A stretch of DNA of 64,000 nt, taken from Rhodocyclaceae bacterium. GTDB lineage: Bacteria > Pseudomonadota > Gammaproteobacteria > Burkholderiales > Rhodocyclaceae. Of the stretch, positions 9,898 through 18,501 are shown piece after piece. The stretch is taken from positions 29,752-93,751 of the forward strand of contig VEQK01000002.1 in NCBI GenBank assembly GCA_018883265.1, in the 5' to 3' direction. The position numbers and the translations under genes are program-made. The notes below the pieces were generated by a model. It saw only the letters and a program-made list of their open reading frames with translations. It did not search any database and was not told where the DNA came from. The stretch's first letter is position 1; each line of letters starts with the position of its first letter.

Positions 9898-10332
9898 ATG
9901 GCGCTCGTCGAGAAAACCGTCCTCATTGAACATACGCCAGCGCAAATGTACGCGCTGGTTGATGATGTCGAGCGGTACACAGATTTTTTGCCCTGGTGTG
10001 CCAAAGCGGAACTGAAGTTCCGTGATGCTGATAAAACGGTTGCAACGCTGTTTATCGATTTTCTCAGCGTCAAATCCCATTTCACCACCGAGAATAACAA
10101 GGTTTTTCCGACGGAAATGACCATGAAACTGGTCGATGGCCCTTTTCGCCGTTTTGATGGGACCTGGCATTTCATAGCCCTGGGTGATAAGGCCTGCAAG
10201 ATCGAATTCCGGTTGAGCTACGAGTTTTCCAGTAAGCTTTTTGAAAAAATCATCGGTCCCGTCTTCAGCCGGATTGCCAATACCTTCATCGAGGCTTTTG
10301 TGCAGCGGGCAGCACAGGTTTACGGTTCATGA
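9898..10332 (+). CDS. ratA: RatA-type SRPBCC protein (ubiquinone-binding Coq10-like)
   Basis: 144-residue START/SRPBCC fold protein. MALVEKTVLIEHTPAQMYALVDDVERYTDFLPWC is the typical N-terminus of the RatA/Coq10 family, and the C-terminus ends with the long helix FSRIANTFIEAFVQRAAQVYG. E. coli RatA was described as an inhibitor of 70S assembly; Coq10 homologues bind quinone, so the role is not settled. The start at 9898 is chosen because the upstream in-frame extension is promoter-like DNA. It overlaps rnfH by 4 bp (ATGA). Confidence 0.9.
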   Translation: MALVEKTVLIEHTPAQMYALVDDVERYTDFLPWCAKAELKFRDADKTVATLFIDFLSVKSHFTTENNKVFPTEMTMKLVDGPFRRFDGTWHFIALGDKACKIEFRLSYEFSSKLFEKIIGPVFSRIANTFIEAFVQRAAQVYGS

Positions 10333-10655
10333 AAATCGAAGTCATCTACGCACTACCTGACCGCCAGGAGCTTGTCACACTGGACTTGCCGGACGGCAGT
10401 ACTGCCCAGCAGGCGGTTGAAGCCTCCGGGCTATTGCAGAAATATCCGGATATCGAACCGGGCGGGCGCAACAAGCTCGGCGTCTTTTCCAAGCTGGTAA
10501 AAGCAGATGCCCTTCTGCGTGATCGTGACCGCGTCGAGATCTATCGCCCGCTGATCGCCGACCCCAAAGAAGTACGGCGTCAGAAAGCCGCGGAAGGCAA
10601 AGTCATGAAGCGTGGCGCGGCTGAACTCAATGCCGGCGAATCTCCAGATGCCTAA
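10329..10655 (+). CDS. rnfH: RnfH family ubiquitin-like protein
   Basis: 108-residue protein of the RnfH/YfjF family with a beta-grasp fold. MKIEVIYALPDRQELVTLDLPDGSTAQQAVEASG and VEIYRPLIADPKEVRRQKA are characteristic. Its function is unknown in most bacteria. It is translationally coupled to ratA, the usual ratA-rnfH pair. Its 3' end overlaps the convergent hypothetical gene by 4 bp. Confidence 0.93.
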   Translation: MKIEVIYALPDRQELVTLDLPDGSTAQQAVEASGLLQKYPDIEPGGRNKLGVFSKLVKADALLRDRDRVEIYRPLIADPKEVRRQKAAEGKVMKRGAAELNAGESPDA

Positions 10656-11182
10656 AGCGGATGCTGAGGGGTCTTCGGGCAAAGCTCTTTCAGGCGTTCT
10701 AGCGATGCCAGATTTTGCCGGATTGTGATCAGCCCAGAGTCGGGAATCAGCAACTTACCGCTGGCTTTATCGCGTTCGATGTTGGCCAGATTCACCCGGG
10801 TTTCTTCATAACGTTTATCAATACTCCGACAGGTGGCCGACTCCTCGGCAGTCATGCGTTGGTGGGTCACAGGTGATCGATCCGGGGGTAGGGCCGACCG
10901 CCCAGCAGTGCCGGATGCCTGGATCTCGGGCGTTAGACTCATGACCTGATCCAGTTCCAGTGGCGCAGGCTGCACCCCTGTCGGTAGGCCCTGATCGCTG
11001 AGCCAGAGCGAGCCAGCAACATCGCGCCCAGTCTGCAATTGTGCCTCAGCTCTGGCCGAGAAAGTCAGTAAAAACAACGCACCAAGCAGGACCGCCAGAG
11101 GCGCGCGCTGATTATGTGAGAAGCACTTGAACCCGGCGTGAAGGCAAGGCGGCAGGGGAGTCCATCCGAGTGTTAGGAACAT
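10652..11182 (-). CDS. Hypothetical exported protein
   Basis: 176 residues, family not recognised. An N-terminal hydrophobic segment (LAVLLGALFLLTF followed by SARAEAQ) looks like a signal peptide with an AxA-type cleavage site, although it is preceded by about 28 residues, so the true start could be internal. The mature part is polar with a C-terminal helical region (RYEETRVNLANIERDKASG, TIRQNLASLERLKELC) and two cysteines. In many betaproteobacteria a small exported gene sits at this spot between rnfH and guaB, so it may be part of the core order. Confidence 0.6.
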   Translation of the reverse strand: MFLTLGWTPLPPCLHAGFKCFSHNQRAPLAVLLGALFLLTFSARAEAQLQTGRDVAGSLWLSDQGLPTGVQPAPLELDQVMSLTPEIQASGTAGRSALPPDRSPVTHQRMTAEESATCRSIDKRYEETRVNLANIERDKASGKLLIPDSGLITIRQNLASLERLKELCPKTPQHPL

Positions 11183-11453
11183 GTGGAGAGGAAATCATCC
11201 AAGTATCACTTGCTGGCATCATGTTGTGACGAGCACGACATCAATGTCAGGATTTGTCAGGATTCTGGTTTGCTTTCTATGAGAGTATAAAGGTGTTTTG
11301 AACAAATCAGATTTGTATGGTGAATGAACCGTTTCAAAAAATGCCAATCTGGATTCGTTGTAGTCAAACTTAGCCACTCAGATTGCACTGGGTATATTCA
11401 GTACCTTGTGAAAATGAACTGAATCTAAAAAATCAAATATTGGGGATTTATAG
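11183..11453 (+). promoter_or_regulatory. Upstream region of the Gly-rich lipoprotein gene, with a 10-bp tandem repeat
   Basis: AT-rich intergenic DNA of 271 bp. A perfect tandem direct repeat of TGTCAGGATT lies at 11245-11254 and 11255-11264, one helical turn apart. It is followed 22 bp later by TATAAA (11286-11291), a possible -10, with a poor -35 (TTCTGG) overlapping the repeat. This layout would fit a response-regulator or activator site. GGGGAT shortly before 11454 serves as ribosome binding site. No ORF is supported in this stretch. Confidence 0.4.
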
Positions 11454-12896
11454 ATGTCACACGAAAAAATCATTCTTACTGGAGCGGCAGCACTGGTGTT
11501 GGCGGCGTGTGGCAGCGGTGGTGGTAATGACAACTCCCCGCCGAGCAACACTGTGAATCTGACCGGAGGGATGCGTTTGGTGGGAGCCACGGGTATGGCG
11601 GGTGCAGATGCCGCAAATCCGGGTGGCGATGGGGGTAATGGCGGTGCAGGTGCCGCACTTTATGATCTGACGTCCGTCGGTGTTACTCACTTGAACATCA
11701 GTTCAACAGGAGCCAGTCCAAATGCTTTAATTGGTGGCTGGGGTGGTAATGGCGGTAACGGCGGCAATGCAGTCAGTTCAGGTGGTAATGGCGGTGTCGG
11801 CGGCAATGGTGGCAACGGGATGATCCCAATTTCTAATAATCCGGGTCTGAATGTTTCGATTACAGGAGATCAAGCACTCACGATCGCATGCGGTAACGGC
11901 GGCAATGGGGGCGTGGGCGGGAATGCCGGCATTTTTGGTAATGGTGGAAATGGCGGTGTTGGCGGTAATGGTGGTGTAGGCGGCAATGGCGGAAATGGTG
12001 GTCAGGGTGCTAACGGTGGCAATGGTGGAGCGGGGGGTAGTGGACCCACAGGTGGCAACGGTGGTAACGGAGGTTCAGGGATTAGCGGCATAGGTGGCAA
12101 TGGAGGAGCAGGCGGCACTGCAGGTGGTAATGGTGGTGGTGCAGGCGGCACTGCAGGTGGTAATGGTGGTGCAGGTGCTAACGGTGGTGCAGGCGCAAAC
12201 GGAGGCGCTGGCAGTGTCTGGATAGGTGGTAATGGAGGTGCAGGCGGCACTGCAGGTGGTAATGGTGGCGCAGCGCTCGTTGGTATCGGTGGAAATGGAG
12301 GTTCAGCGAGTGTCGCGGGTCAGACTTCAACTGTTGCGATGCCGTGCATAAACGGTTTTAGTGCCTTAGTTAACATTGACGCTAATGCTTTCGCAGCGCC
12401 GCTTGATGTCGCGGGCTCTAAGGATGCAGACAGGATTATTGGGGGCAGAAGCGACGATAGAATTGCGACGGGAGGAGGCCTAGATAGCCTATACGGTGGC
12501 GAAGGTAGGAATACCTTCATAATCGGCGGTGCCGCTGTAACTGACGCAACTAATCAAATTGTCATTTATGACTGGAAAACCGGAGACGTTCTGGAAATTG
12601 CTTCCCAAGTCGGGACGAGCGGCTCACCCCTCAATGGTACGCCTGTTTTTAATGAGGTTCCTGTCGATGTTAGTGGCGCGGCATCACTTGTCGATGCGCT
12701 TAGCTTGGCTGCTCAAAGTCAGACTGCCAGCGTCAATTCTGTCATTCGTTGGTTTAACTACGGGGGAAATACCTACGTCGTGGTTGACAACTCAGATACT
12801 ACAGGTCTTCAACCGGAGGACGGCGTCATTAAGCTTATTGGCACGCACGTAATTCCGCGGGCTGGGATTATCTTTGCAGCTAATGACGTTCGATAG
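11454..12896 (+). CDS. Gly/Asn-rich repeat lipoprotein with RTX-like C-terminal region
   Basis: 480 residues. The N-terminus [19 protein letters not shown] is a lipoprotein signal with a good lipobox (LAAC, Cys19). Residues about 55-300 are a low-complexity GGNGGNGG / GGAGGTAGG repeat like mycobacterial PE_PGRS or polyglycine-II collagens. Residues about 325-360 ([36 protein letters not shown]) resemble degenerate RTX calcium-binding nonapeptides. The C-terminus has a beta-rich module with [15 protein letters not shown], seen in type I-secreted surface proteins. The combination of a lipobox with an RTX end is unusual. The coding DNA is built of repeated GGT/GGC/AAT triplets. The likely place is the outer membrane surface; function unknown. 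A methyltransferase follows 31 bp later. Confidence 0.8.
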   Translation: MSHEKIILTGAAALVLAACGSGGGNDNSPPSNTVNLTGGMRLVGATGMAGADAANPGGDGGNGGAGAALYDLTSVGVTHLNISSTGASPNALIGGWGGNGGNGGNAVSSGGNGGVGGNGGNGMIPISNNPGLNVSITGDQALTIACGNGGNGGVGGNAGIFGNGGNGGVGGNGGVGGNGGNGGQGANGGNGGAGGSGPTGGNGGNGGSGISGIGGNGGAGGTAGGNGGGAGGTAGGNGGAGANGGAGANGGAGSVWIGGNGGAGGTAGGNGGAALVGIGGNGGSASVAGQTSTVAMPCINGFSALVNIDANAFAAPLDVAGSKDADRIIGGRSDDRIATGGGLDSLYGGEGRNTFIIGGAAVTDATNQIVIYDWKTGDVLEIASQVGTSGSPLNGTPVFNEVPVDVSGAASLVDALSLAAQSQTASVNSVIRWFNYGGNTYVVVDNSDTTGLQPEDGVIKLIGTHVIPRAGIIFAANDVR

Positions 12897-12927
12897 GGAA
12901 ATATAGACGCTACAGTGAAGACGTAAT

Positions 12928-14151
12928 GTGATAAAACCAGTTCAAAATCAATATGATAATTGGGCTTATCCTTTGCCCATACATGACATGGCAGATGCCA
13001 TGTCATCTGGTTTCTATTGGGAAATTGGTGACCCCATGCTGTACTGGCCACTCTTCTGGCCACAACGACGCAACACAGATGGTCTGCGAATCCTTGTGGC
13101 TGGATGTGGAACGGTTCAGGCTGCATACTACGCACTAAGAAACCCAACGTGGACAGTGGTCGGTATTGATTTCTCTGAATCGAGCCTCAAGCACCAGGCT
13201 GTTTTGAAGAAGCGCCACCATCTTGAAAATCTGGAACTGCATAAGCTTGATCTCGAAGATGTAGCTACGCTCGGGAAAGAATTTGACTTTATTACGTGCA
13301 CCGGCGTGTTGCACCATCTACCAAATCCGGAATCCGGTTTAATAGCATTAAGGAATGTGCTCTCGCCCGAAGGCGTTATCAATTTGATGGTTTATGGGTC
13401 ATCCTTGCGAGTAGGCGTTTATATGCTCCAGGAGGCATTCAGAGAGCTACAGTTCAGACAAACGCCGGTCGATGTTGAAATAGTGCGATCAGTTATTCAA
13501 ACACTGCCAGAAGACCATGCGGCTCAGAAGTACATACAGGCTGTCAACGATCTTAGTTACGACTCGGGGCTGGTCGATACATTTTTACATCCGCAAGACG
13601 CGTCCTTTGATGTCAAGGGAGTCTATAGCCTCACACGAAATTGTGGGCTGGAATTCATTTCATGGTGCGATCCAATTAATTACAGTCTGCGGCATCACAT
13701 CCCCCAGGAACACCCTCTCTGGACGAAATTGAATGACATCAGCGACGAGAGCGCGGCGCATGTTTGCGATCTTCTGCTGCAAAGGCAAGGTACCCATAGG
13801 TGGTTGGTCGGGCATCCCGATTATGTCAATAAGATAAAAATCGAGTTTTCAGGAAATAATTTTTTGAGTTTCACGATCATTCCGCATAGGAACCTTGTAA
13901 TCCATCAACAAAGTGATCCTATTGCGAACACACCTGCAGAATGCACAAGGGATGGTTATGCATTTCAGATCAGCGCCGGTCTTGCGAGATTGATGGCTTT
14001 ACTCAGCGGTGACAATAATATTTCGAGTGTGCTTGGAAAGGGGGGGCTCGATGACATACTCAGATCAACATCTCTTGATGCGCTAAAAGAAGAGATCAAG
14101 TCACTGTGGGAGATGGGGCACGTTTACGTCCTGTTGCCAGAAATTCGCTAA
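12928..14151 (+). CDS. Class I SAM-dependent methyltransferase
   Basis: 407 residues with a GTG start (IKPVQNQYDNWAYPLP). The Rossmann methyltransferase core spans about residues 50-170: motif I ILVAGCGTVQ, acidic motif VVGIDFSESSLKHQ, and DFITCTGVLHHLPNPESGL. The last glycine of the usual GxGxG is a valine here. The C-terminal ~220 residues carry no motif I recognise. The core resembles large methyltransferases with a QY..YP N-terminus; the substrate is unknown. It is co-directional with the Gly-rich lipoprotein (31 bp gap), so the lipoprotein or a surface glycan is a candidate substrate, as inference only. Base composition is more AT-rich than the flanking guaB. Confidence 0.8.
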   Translation: MIKPVQNQYDNWAYPLPIHDMADAMSSGFYWEIGDPMLYWPLFWPQRRNTDGLRILVAGCGTVQAAYYALRNPTWTVVGIDFSESSLKHQAVLKKRHHLENLELHKLDLEDVATLGKEFDFITCTGVLHHLPNPESGLIALRNVLSPEGVINLMVYGSSLRVGVYMLQEAFRELQFRQTPVDVEIVRSVIQTLPEDHAAQKYIQAVNDLSYDSGLVDTFLHPQDASFDVKGVYSLTRNCGLEFISWCDPINYSLRHHIPQEHPLWTKLNDISDESAAHVCDLLLQRQGTHRWLVGHPDYVNKIKIEFSGNNFLSFTIIPHRNLVIHQQSDPIANTPAECTRDGYAFQISAGLARLMALLSGDNNISSVLGKGGLDDILRSTSLDALKEEIKSLWEMGHVYVLLPEIR

Positions 14152-14263
14152 GTTCAGAATTCGAATCGTGCGCCATCTGAGTAATTCGTGGGGTGGCTTG
14201 TGCTGTAACTCTTTGTTTTAATTGCCCCATATCCCGGCGGCTTTCGCCCCGTCATCATTTCCG

Positions 14264-14269
14264 TATAAT
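14264..14269 (+). promoter_or_regulatory. Consensus -10 element upstream of guaB
   Basis: A perfect TATAAT lies 29 bp before the guaB start in a 146-bp gap. The -35 region at the right distance (CTTTCG) is poor. Likely the guaBA promoter. Confidence 0.5.
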
Positions 14270-14297
14270 ATCGTTTTGTGGCTTGGGGCAAGAGACC

Positions 14298-15761
14298 ATG
14301 CAGTTAATTCAGAAAGCGCTGACCTTTGACGACGTTCTGCTCGTTCCGGCGCACTCCGCAATTCTTCCGCGCGATGTTTCCCTGCAAACCCGTCTAACGC
14401 GCGATATTACCCTCAACATGCCGCTGCTCTCGGCCGCTATGGATACGGTGACTGAAGGTCGTCTGGCCATTGCCCTGGCACAAGAAGGTGGCATCGGCAT
14501 CATTCACAAGAACCTTACGCCGGCGCAACAGGCCGCTGAAGTGGCCAAGGTTAAGCGTTATGAATCGGGTGTGCTCAAAGACCCGATCACCATCAATCCG
14601 GGCATGCTGGTCCGCGATGTGCTCGAACTGACGCAGCGTCATCGTATTTCGGGTTTGCCGGTAGTCGACAAGAGCGGTAAGGTTGTGGGTATTGTCACCA
14701 ACCGTGATCTGCGTTTTGAAACCAACCTCGATCAGGCTGTGCGCCAGATCATGACCCCCAAGAAAAAGCTGGTCACCGTGCGTGAAGGCGGCAGTGTCGA
14801 AGACGCCAAGGCATTGATGCACCAGCACCGCATCGAGCGCGTGCTAGTCGTTAACGATGAATTTGAACTCTGCGGTCTCATTACCGTCAAAGACATTCTC
14901 AAAGCCACCGAACATCCGAATGCTGCCAAAGACGCCGCAGGCCGTTTGCGCGCTGGCGCCGCCGTCGGTGTCGGGGCCGGCACGGAAGAGCGTGTCGAAC
15001 TACTGGTAGAAGCGGGCGTCGATCTGGTCGTCGTCGACACGGCTCACGGTCACTCGCAAGGTGTGCTGGATCGCGTGCAGTGGGTCAAGAAGAATTACCC
15101 GCAAGTGCAGGTGATCGGCGGCAACATCGCCACGGCCGATGCCGCGCGAGCACTGGTCGATCATGGCGCCGACGGCGTCAAGGTGGGTATCGGCCCGGGT
15201 TCGATCTGTACCACCCGAATCGTTGCAGGTGTCGGCGTGCCGCAGATTACCGCCATTGCCAACGTCGCCAAAGCATTGGAAGGCACTGGTGTGCCGTTAG
15301 TTGCCGATGGCGGCATCCGCTTCTCGGGCGATATCGCTAAAGCCATTGCGGCCGGCGCCAACTGTGTCATGCTGGGTGGCCTATTTGCCGGTACTGAAGA
15401 AGCGCCGGGGGAAGTCGAACTATTCCAGGGTCGTTCGTACAAAAGTTATCGTGGCATGGGCTCGCTGGGCGCCATGCAGGCCGGTTCCAGTGACCGCTAC
15501 TTCCAGGACAACACTGCCAATGTCGATAAATTCGTCCCGGAAGGGATCGAAGGACGCGTACCGTACAAAGGCTCAGTGCTGGCTGTCATCCACCAGCTGA
15601 TGGGTGGTCTGCGTTCTTCCATGGGTTATCTGGGTTGCGCCACGATCGCTGACATGCACAAACGTGCCCAGTTCGTCGAAATCACCTCGGCCGGTGTTCG
15701 CGAATCGCATGTGCATGATGTCCAGATCACCAAAGAAGCCCCGAACTACCACGTTGATTAA
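14298..15761 (+). CDS. guaB: Inosine-5'-monophosphate dehydrogenase
   Basis: 487-residue IMPDH, the NAD-dependent conversion of IMP to XMP. Start [20 protein letters not shown] at 14298 fits the family; the track start at 14193 adds a spurious 35 residues. The TIM barrel is interrupted by two CBS domains (about residues 95-205: [31 protein letters not shown]). The catalytic loop [20 protein letters not shown] includes the active-site Cys. guaA follows 17 bp later, giving the guaBA operon for GMP synthesis. Confidence 0.98.
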   Translation: MQLIQKALTFDDVLLVPAHSAILPRDVSLQTRLTRDITLNMPLLSAAMDTVTEGRLAIALAQEGGIGIIHKNLTPAQQAAEVAKVKRYESGVLKDPITINPGMLVRDVLELTQRHRISGLPVVDKSGKVVGIVTNRDLRFETNLDQAVRQIMTPKKKLVTVREGGSVEDAKALMHQHRIERVLVVNDEFELCGLITVKDILKATEHPNAAKDAAGRLRAGAAVGVGAGTEERVELLVEAGVDLVVVDTAHGHSQGVLDRVQWVKKNYPQVQVIGGNIATADAARALVDHGADGVKVGIGPGSICTTRIVAGVGVPQITAIANVAKALEGTGVPLVADGGIRFSGDIAKAIAAGANCVMLGGLFAGTEEAPGEVELFQGRSYKSYRGMGSLGAMQAGSSDRYFQDNTANVDKFVPEGIEGRVPYKGSVLAVIHQLMGGLRSSMGYLGCATIADMHKRAQFVEITSAGVRESHVHDVQITKEAPNYHVD

Positions 15762-15778
15762 TTAGTTTTGAACCGCCT

Positions 15779-17350
15779 ATGTCCCGCTCGCACCAGAAGA
15801 TCCTCATCCTTGATTTCGGTTCGCAACTGACGCAGCTCATCGCGCGTCGCGTCCGTGAACAGCAGGTCTATTGCGAGTTGCATCCCTTTGATGTGAGCGA
15901 TGATTTTGTCCGTGACTTCAGGCCGCAAGGCATCATTCTCTCGGGCGGCCCTAACTCGGTGTACGAAGCGACTGACTGGAAAGCCCCGCAGGCCGTCTTC
16001 GAACTGGGTGTGCCTGTGCTGGGCATCTGTTACGGCATGCAGACCATGGCCGAGCAACTGGGTGGTAAGGTAGAAAGTTCGAACCAGCGTGAATTCGGCT
16101 ATGCCGAAATGCGCGCGAGGGGTCATTCGAAGCTGTTCGAAGGTCTGCAAGACCGGGGGAATGAACAAGGCCATGGCTTACTTGATGTCTGGATGAGCCA
16201 CGGTGACAAGGTCACCCAGCTACCGCCGGGATTCAAGGTCATTGGTGATAACGAATCAACCCCCGTTGCCGCCATGGCGGATGAAGCGCGTCGTTTCTAT
16301 GCCGTGCAGTTCCACCCGGAAGTCACGCATACGCTCAAGGGCAAGGAGATGTTTGCCCGCTTCGTTCACGACATCTGCGGTTGCGGTCGCGACTGGACCA
16401 TGCCGAATTATGTGGACGAGGCTGTCGAAAAAATCCGCGCTCAGGTCGGCGACGAAGAAGTGATACTCGGTCTGTCGGGGGGGGTGGATTCATCGGTTGC
16501 TGCCGCACTGATCCATCGTGCAATTGGCGATCAATTGACCTGTGTGTTCGTCGACAATGGTCTGCTGCGCTTAAATGAAGCAGAGCAGGTCATGGAGACC
16601 TTTGCCCGGGGTCTGGGCGTCAAGGTCGTACATGTCGATGCCTCGGCACAGTTCCTGGGTCACCTCATGGGCGTGAGCGACCCGGAGCAGAAGCGTAAGA
16701 TCATCGGTCGCGAATTCGTTGAAGTTTTTGACGCCGAATCCAAGAAACTGGTCAACGCCAAGTGGCTGGCCCAGGGCACGATTTACCCGGATGTGATCGA
16801 ATCGGCCGGCGCCAAAACCGGCAAAGCGCATACCATCAAGTCACACCACAATGTGGGTGGTTTGCCCGAGCACATGAAGCTCAAGCTGCTCGAACCGCTG
16901 CGCGAGCTCTTCAAGGACGAAGTACGCGAACTCGGCGTGGCGCTGGGTTTGCCGCACGACATGGTGTATCGGCACCCCTTCCCGGGCCCCGGTCTGGGCG
17001 TGCGCATCCTCGGCGAAGTCAACAAGGAATTTGCTAATCTGCTGCGCCGGGCCGATGCCATTTTTATCGATGAGCTGCGTGCTGCCGGTTGGTACGATAA
17101 AACCTCACAGGCGTTCGCCGTCTTCCTGCCCGTCAAGAGTGTGGGCGTCATGGGCGATGGCCGTACCTACGAATACGTCGTTGCGCTACGCGCTGTTGAA
17201 ACGCAAGATTTCATGACAGCACACTGGGCAGAGCTTCCGCATAGCCTGCTGGGTAAGGTCAGTAACCGCATTATCAACGAGGTGCGTGGCATCAACCGCG
17301 TAGTCTACGATATCTCCGGCAAGCCGCCGGCAACGATTGAGTGGGAGTGA
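15779..17350 (+). CDS. guaA: GMP synthase (glutamine-hydrolysing)
   Basis: 523 residues. The N-terminal class I glutamine amidotransferase shows [18 protein letters not shown], the nucleophile motif GICYGMQ and FHPEVTHT. The ATP-pyrophosphatase domain has the P-loop [14 protein letters not shown], and the C-terminal dimerisation domain ends [18 protein letters not shown], the canonical GuaA end. It converts XMP to GMP. It is directly downstream of guaB. Confidence 0.98.
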   Translation: MSRSHQKILILDFGSQLTQLIARRVREQQVYCELHPFDVSDDFVRDFRPQGIILSGGPNSVYEATDWKAPQAVFELGVPVLGICYGMQTMAEQLGGKVESSNQREFGYAEMRARGHSKLFEGLQDRGNEQGHGLLDVWMSHGDKVTQLPPGFKVIGDNESTPVAAMADEARRFYAVQFHPEVTHTLKGKEMFARFVHDICGCGRDWTMPNYVDEAVEKIRAQVGDEEVILGLSGGVDSSVAAALIHRAIGDQLTCVFVDNGLLRLNEAEQVMETFARGLGVKVVHVDASAQFLGHLMGVSDPEQKRKIIGREFVEVFDAESKKLVNAKWLAQGTIYPDVIESAGAKTGKAHTIKSHHNVGGLPEHMKLKLLEPLRELFKDEVRELGVALGLPHDMVYRHPFPGPGLGVRILGEVNKEFANLLRRADAIFIDELRAAGWYDKTSQAFAVFLPVKSVGVMGDGRTYEYVVALRAVETQDFMTAHWAELPHSLLGKVSNRIINEVRGINRVVYDISGKPPATIEWE

Positions 17351-17358
17351 GTGTTGTA

Positions 17359-18372
17359 ATGCATCGAGAGTTGCCCTGGTGTGTCTGCGGCGTTCGATGG
17401 GTCTCGACAGGCTTTTTAACTCTCTGGGTGACTGCTGTGTTTGCGCAGGATCCTATTCTTGTGGTGGGTCACAAAAACCCGGACACGGATGCAATCATCA
17501 GTGCCATTGCGGCCGCGGCACTCAAGAGTGCACTGGGCGACCCCGCCCAGGCCCGAAGTCAGGGTGACGCGAATCCAGAGACTCGGTTTATTCTCAAGCG
17601 CTTCGGTTATGAAACACCCCCTGTGCAGGCAACATACGCAAAGAACCGCGTGATTCTGGTCGACCATTCAGATAGGGCGCAGGCGCCGGATGATTTGGAT
17701 AGGGCGCACTTGGTAGGTTTGTTTGACCACCACAAATTGGGTGATGTACAGAGTGCAGAGCCCATTGAGGTGATCGTCATGCCGGTAGGCAGCACGGCGA
17801 CCGTTTTGCAGGAGCTTTTTGCTCAACGTGGCGTAGCGATTGACCCACCACTTGCCGGACTCATGCTTGGCGCGATCCTCTCCGATACACGGAGTTTCCG
17901 GTCACCTACTACAACTCAGCGCGACCGGGTTGCCGCGCAGACGCTTGCAGACCGTTCCGGGGTGCTCCGCATGGAAGAGTTCGGACGAGAACTCCTGCTC
18001 GCATACAATGAACAGATGAAAACGATGAATGACGAGACCTTGATTGGACTTGACCTGAAGGTTTTTGAGATGGGGAGGGCAAAGGTCGGAATCAGTCAGA
18101 TCGAGGCATTTGACATCGGATTCTTGAGGGAGCGACTCACGGGCTTGCGCAAGGCCATGGATGACCAAGTCAGACGAAGTAATCTTCAGGCCATGGTTCT
18201 TGCCATCACGGATATCGAACGCGAGGGTTCCCTGTTGCTGGTTGCGGGGCCCCGTGCCAACCAGGCGGGGAAAGCCCTGGATATCAGCGATCTCGACGGT
18301 ACCTGGCGGTCTGGCGTCATGAGCCGCAAGAAACAGCTGGTGCCGCCTCTCGAGGATTCCTTTTCACGGTAA
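17359..18372 (+). CDS. Manganese-dependent inorganic pyrophosphatase (family II, DHH), possibly exported
   Basis: Family II PPase of the DHH phosphoesterase superfamily, hydrolysing PPi to two Pi with Mn/Co. All core motifs are present: GHKNPDTDA, DHH in LFDHHKLGD, LSDTRSFRSPTT, and the C-terminal SRKKQLVPPL of the DHHA2 domain. From ATG 17359 the N-terminus (CGVRWVSTGFLTLWVTAVFA then QD) looks like a signal peptide, giving 337 residues. An in-frame GTG at 17437 would give a cytosolic enzyme of 311 residues, the usual family length. Both starts are reasonable and the sequence alone does not decide. It begins 8 bp after guaA and may be co-transcribed with it. Confidence 0.85.
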   Translation: MHRELPWCVCGVRWVSTGFLTLWVTAVFAQDPILVVGHKNPDTDAIISAIAAAALKSALGDPAQARSQGDANPETRFILKRFGYETPPVQATYAKNRVILVDHSDRAQAPDDLDRAHLVGLFDHHKLGDVQSAEPIEVIVMPVGSTATVLQELFAQRGVAIDPPLAGLMLGAILSDTRSFRSPTTTQRDRVAAQTLADRSGVLRMEEFGRELLLAYNEQMKTMNDETLIGLDLKVFEMGRAKVGISQIEAFDIGFLRERLTGLRKAMDDQVRRSNLQAMVLAITDIEREGSLLLVAGPRANQAGKALDISDLDGTWRSGVMSRKKQLVPPLEDSFSR

Positions 18373-18501
18373 TGCGGTTTTCTGCCCGCTCCGATTGATC
18401 GGAAATCATTTTCCGGCATTCTGCTGACCGGTGCCTGATTCAGGATTACGCCATGATCCAGTGTGGCTTTATATTTGCGGGTTCACTTTAAGAAGTTTTT
18501 C

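Noticed and set aside
12002-12250. Proline-rich ORF on the minus strand
   Set aside because: It is the reverse complement of the glycine codons of the lipoprotein gene.
11730-12320. DNA repeats that might be a CRISPR or minisatellite
   Set aside because: The repeats follow the codon frame (Gly-Gly-Asn triplets) and vary at third positions; there are no constant repeats with unique spacers.
14152-14297. Possible riboswitch upstream of guaB
   Set aside because: No purine riboswitch core or multi-stem fold is visible; only a consensus -10 box is supported.
18400-18415. Hairpin CGGAAA/TTTCCG between the pyrophosphatase and YcaO genes
   Set aside because: Only six bp and no T tract; too weak to call a terminator or riboswitch.
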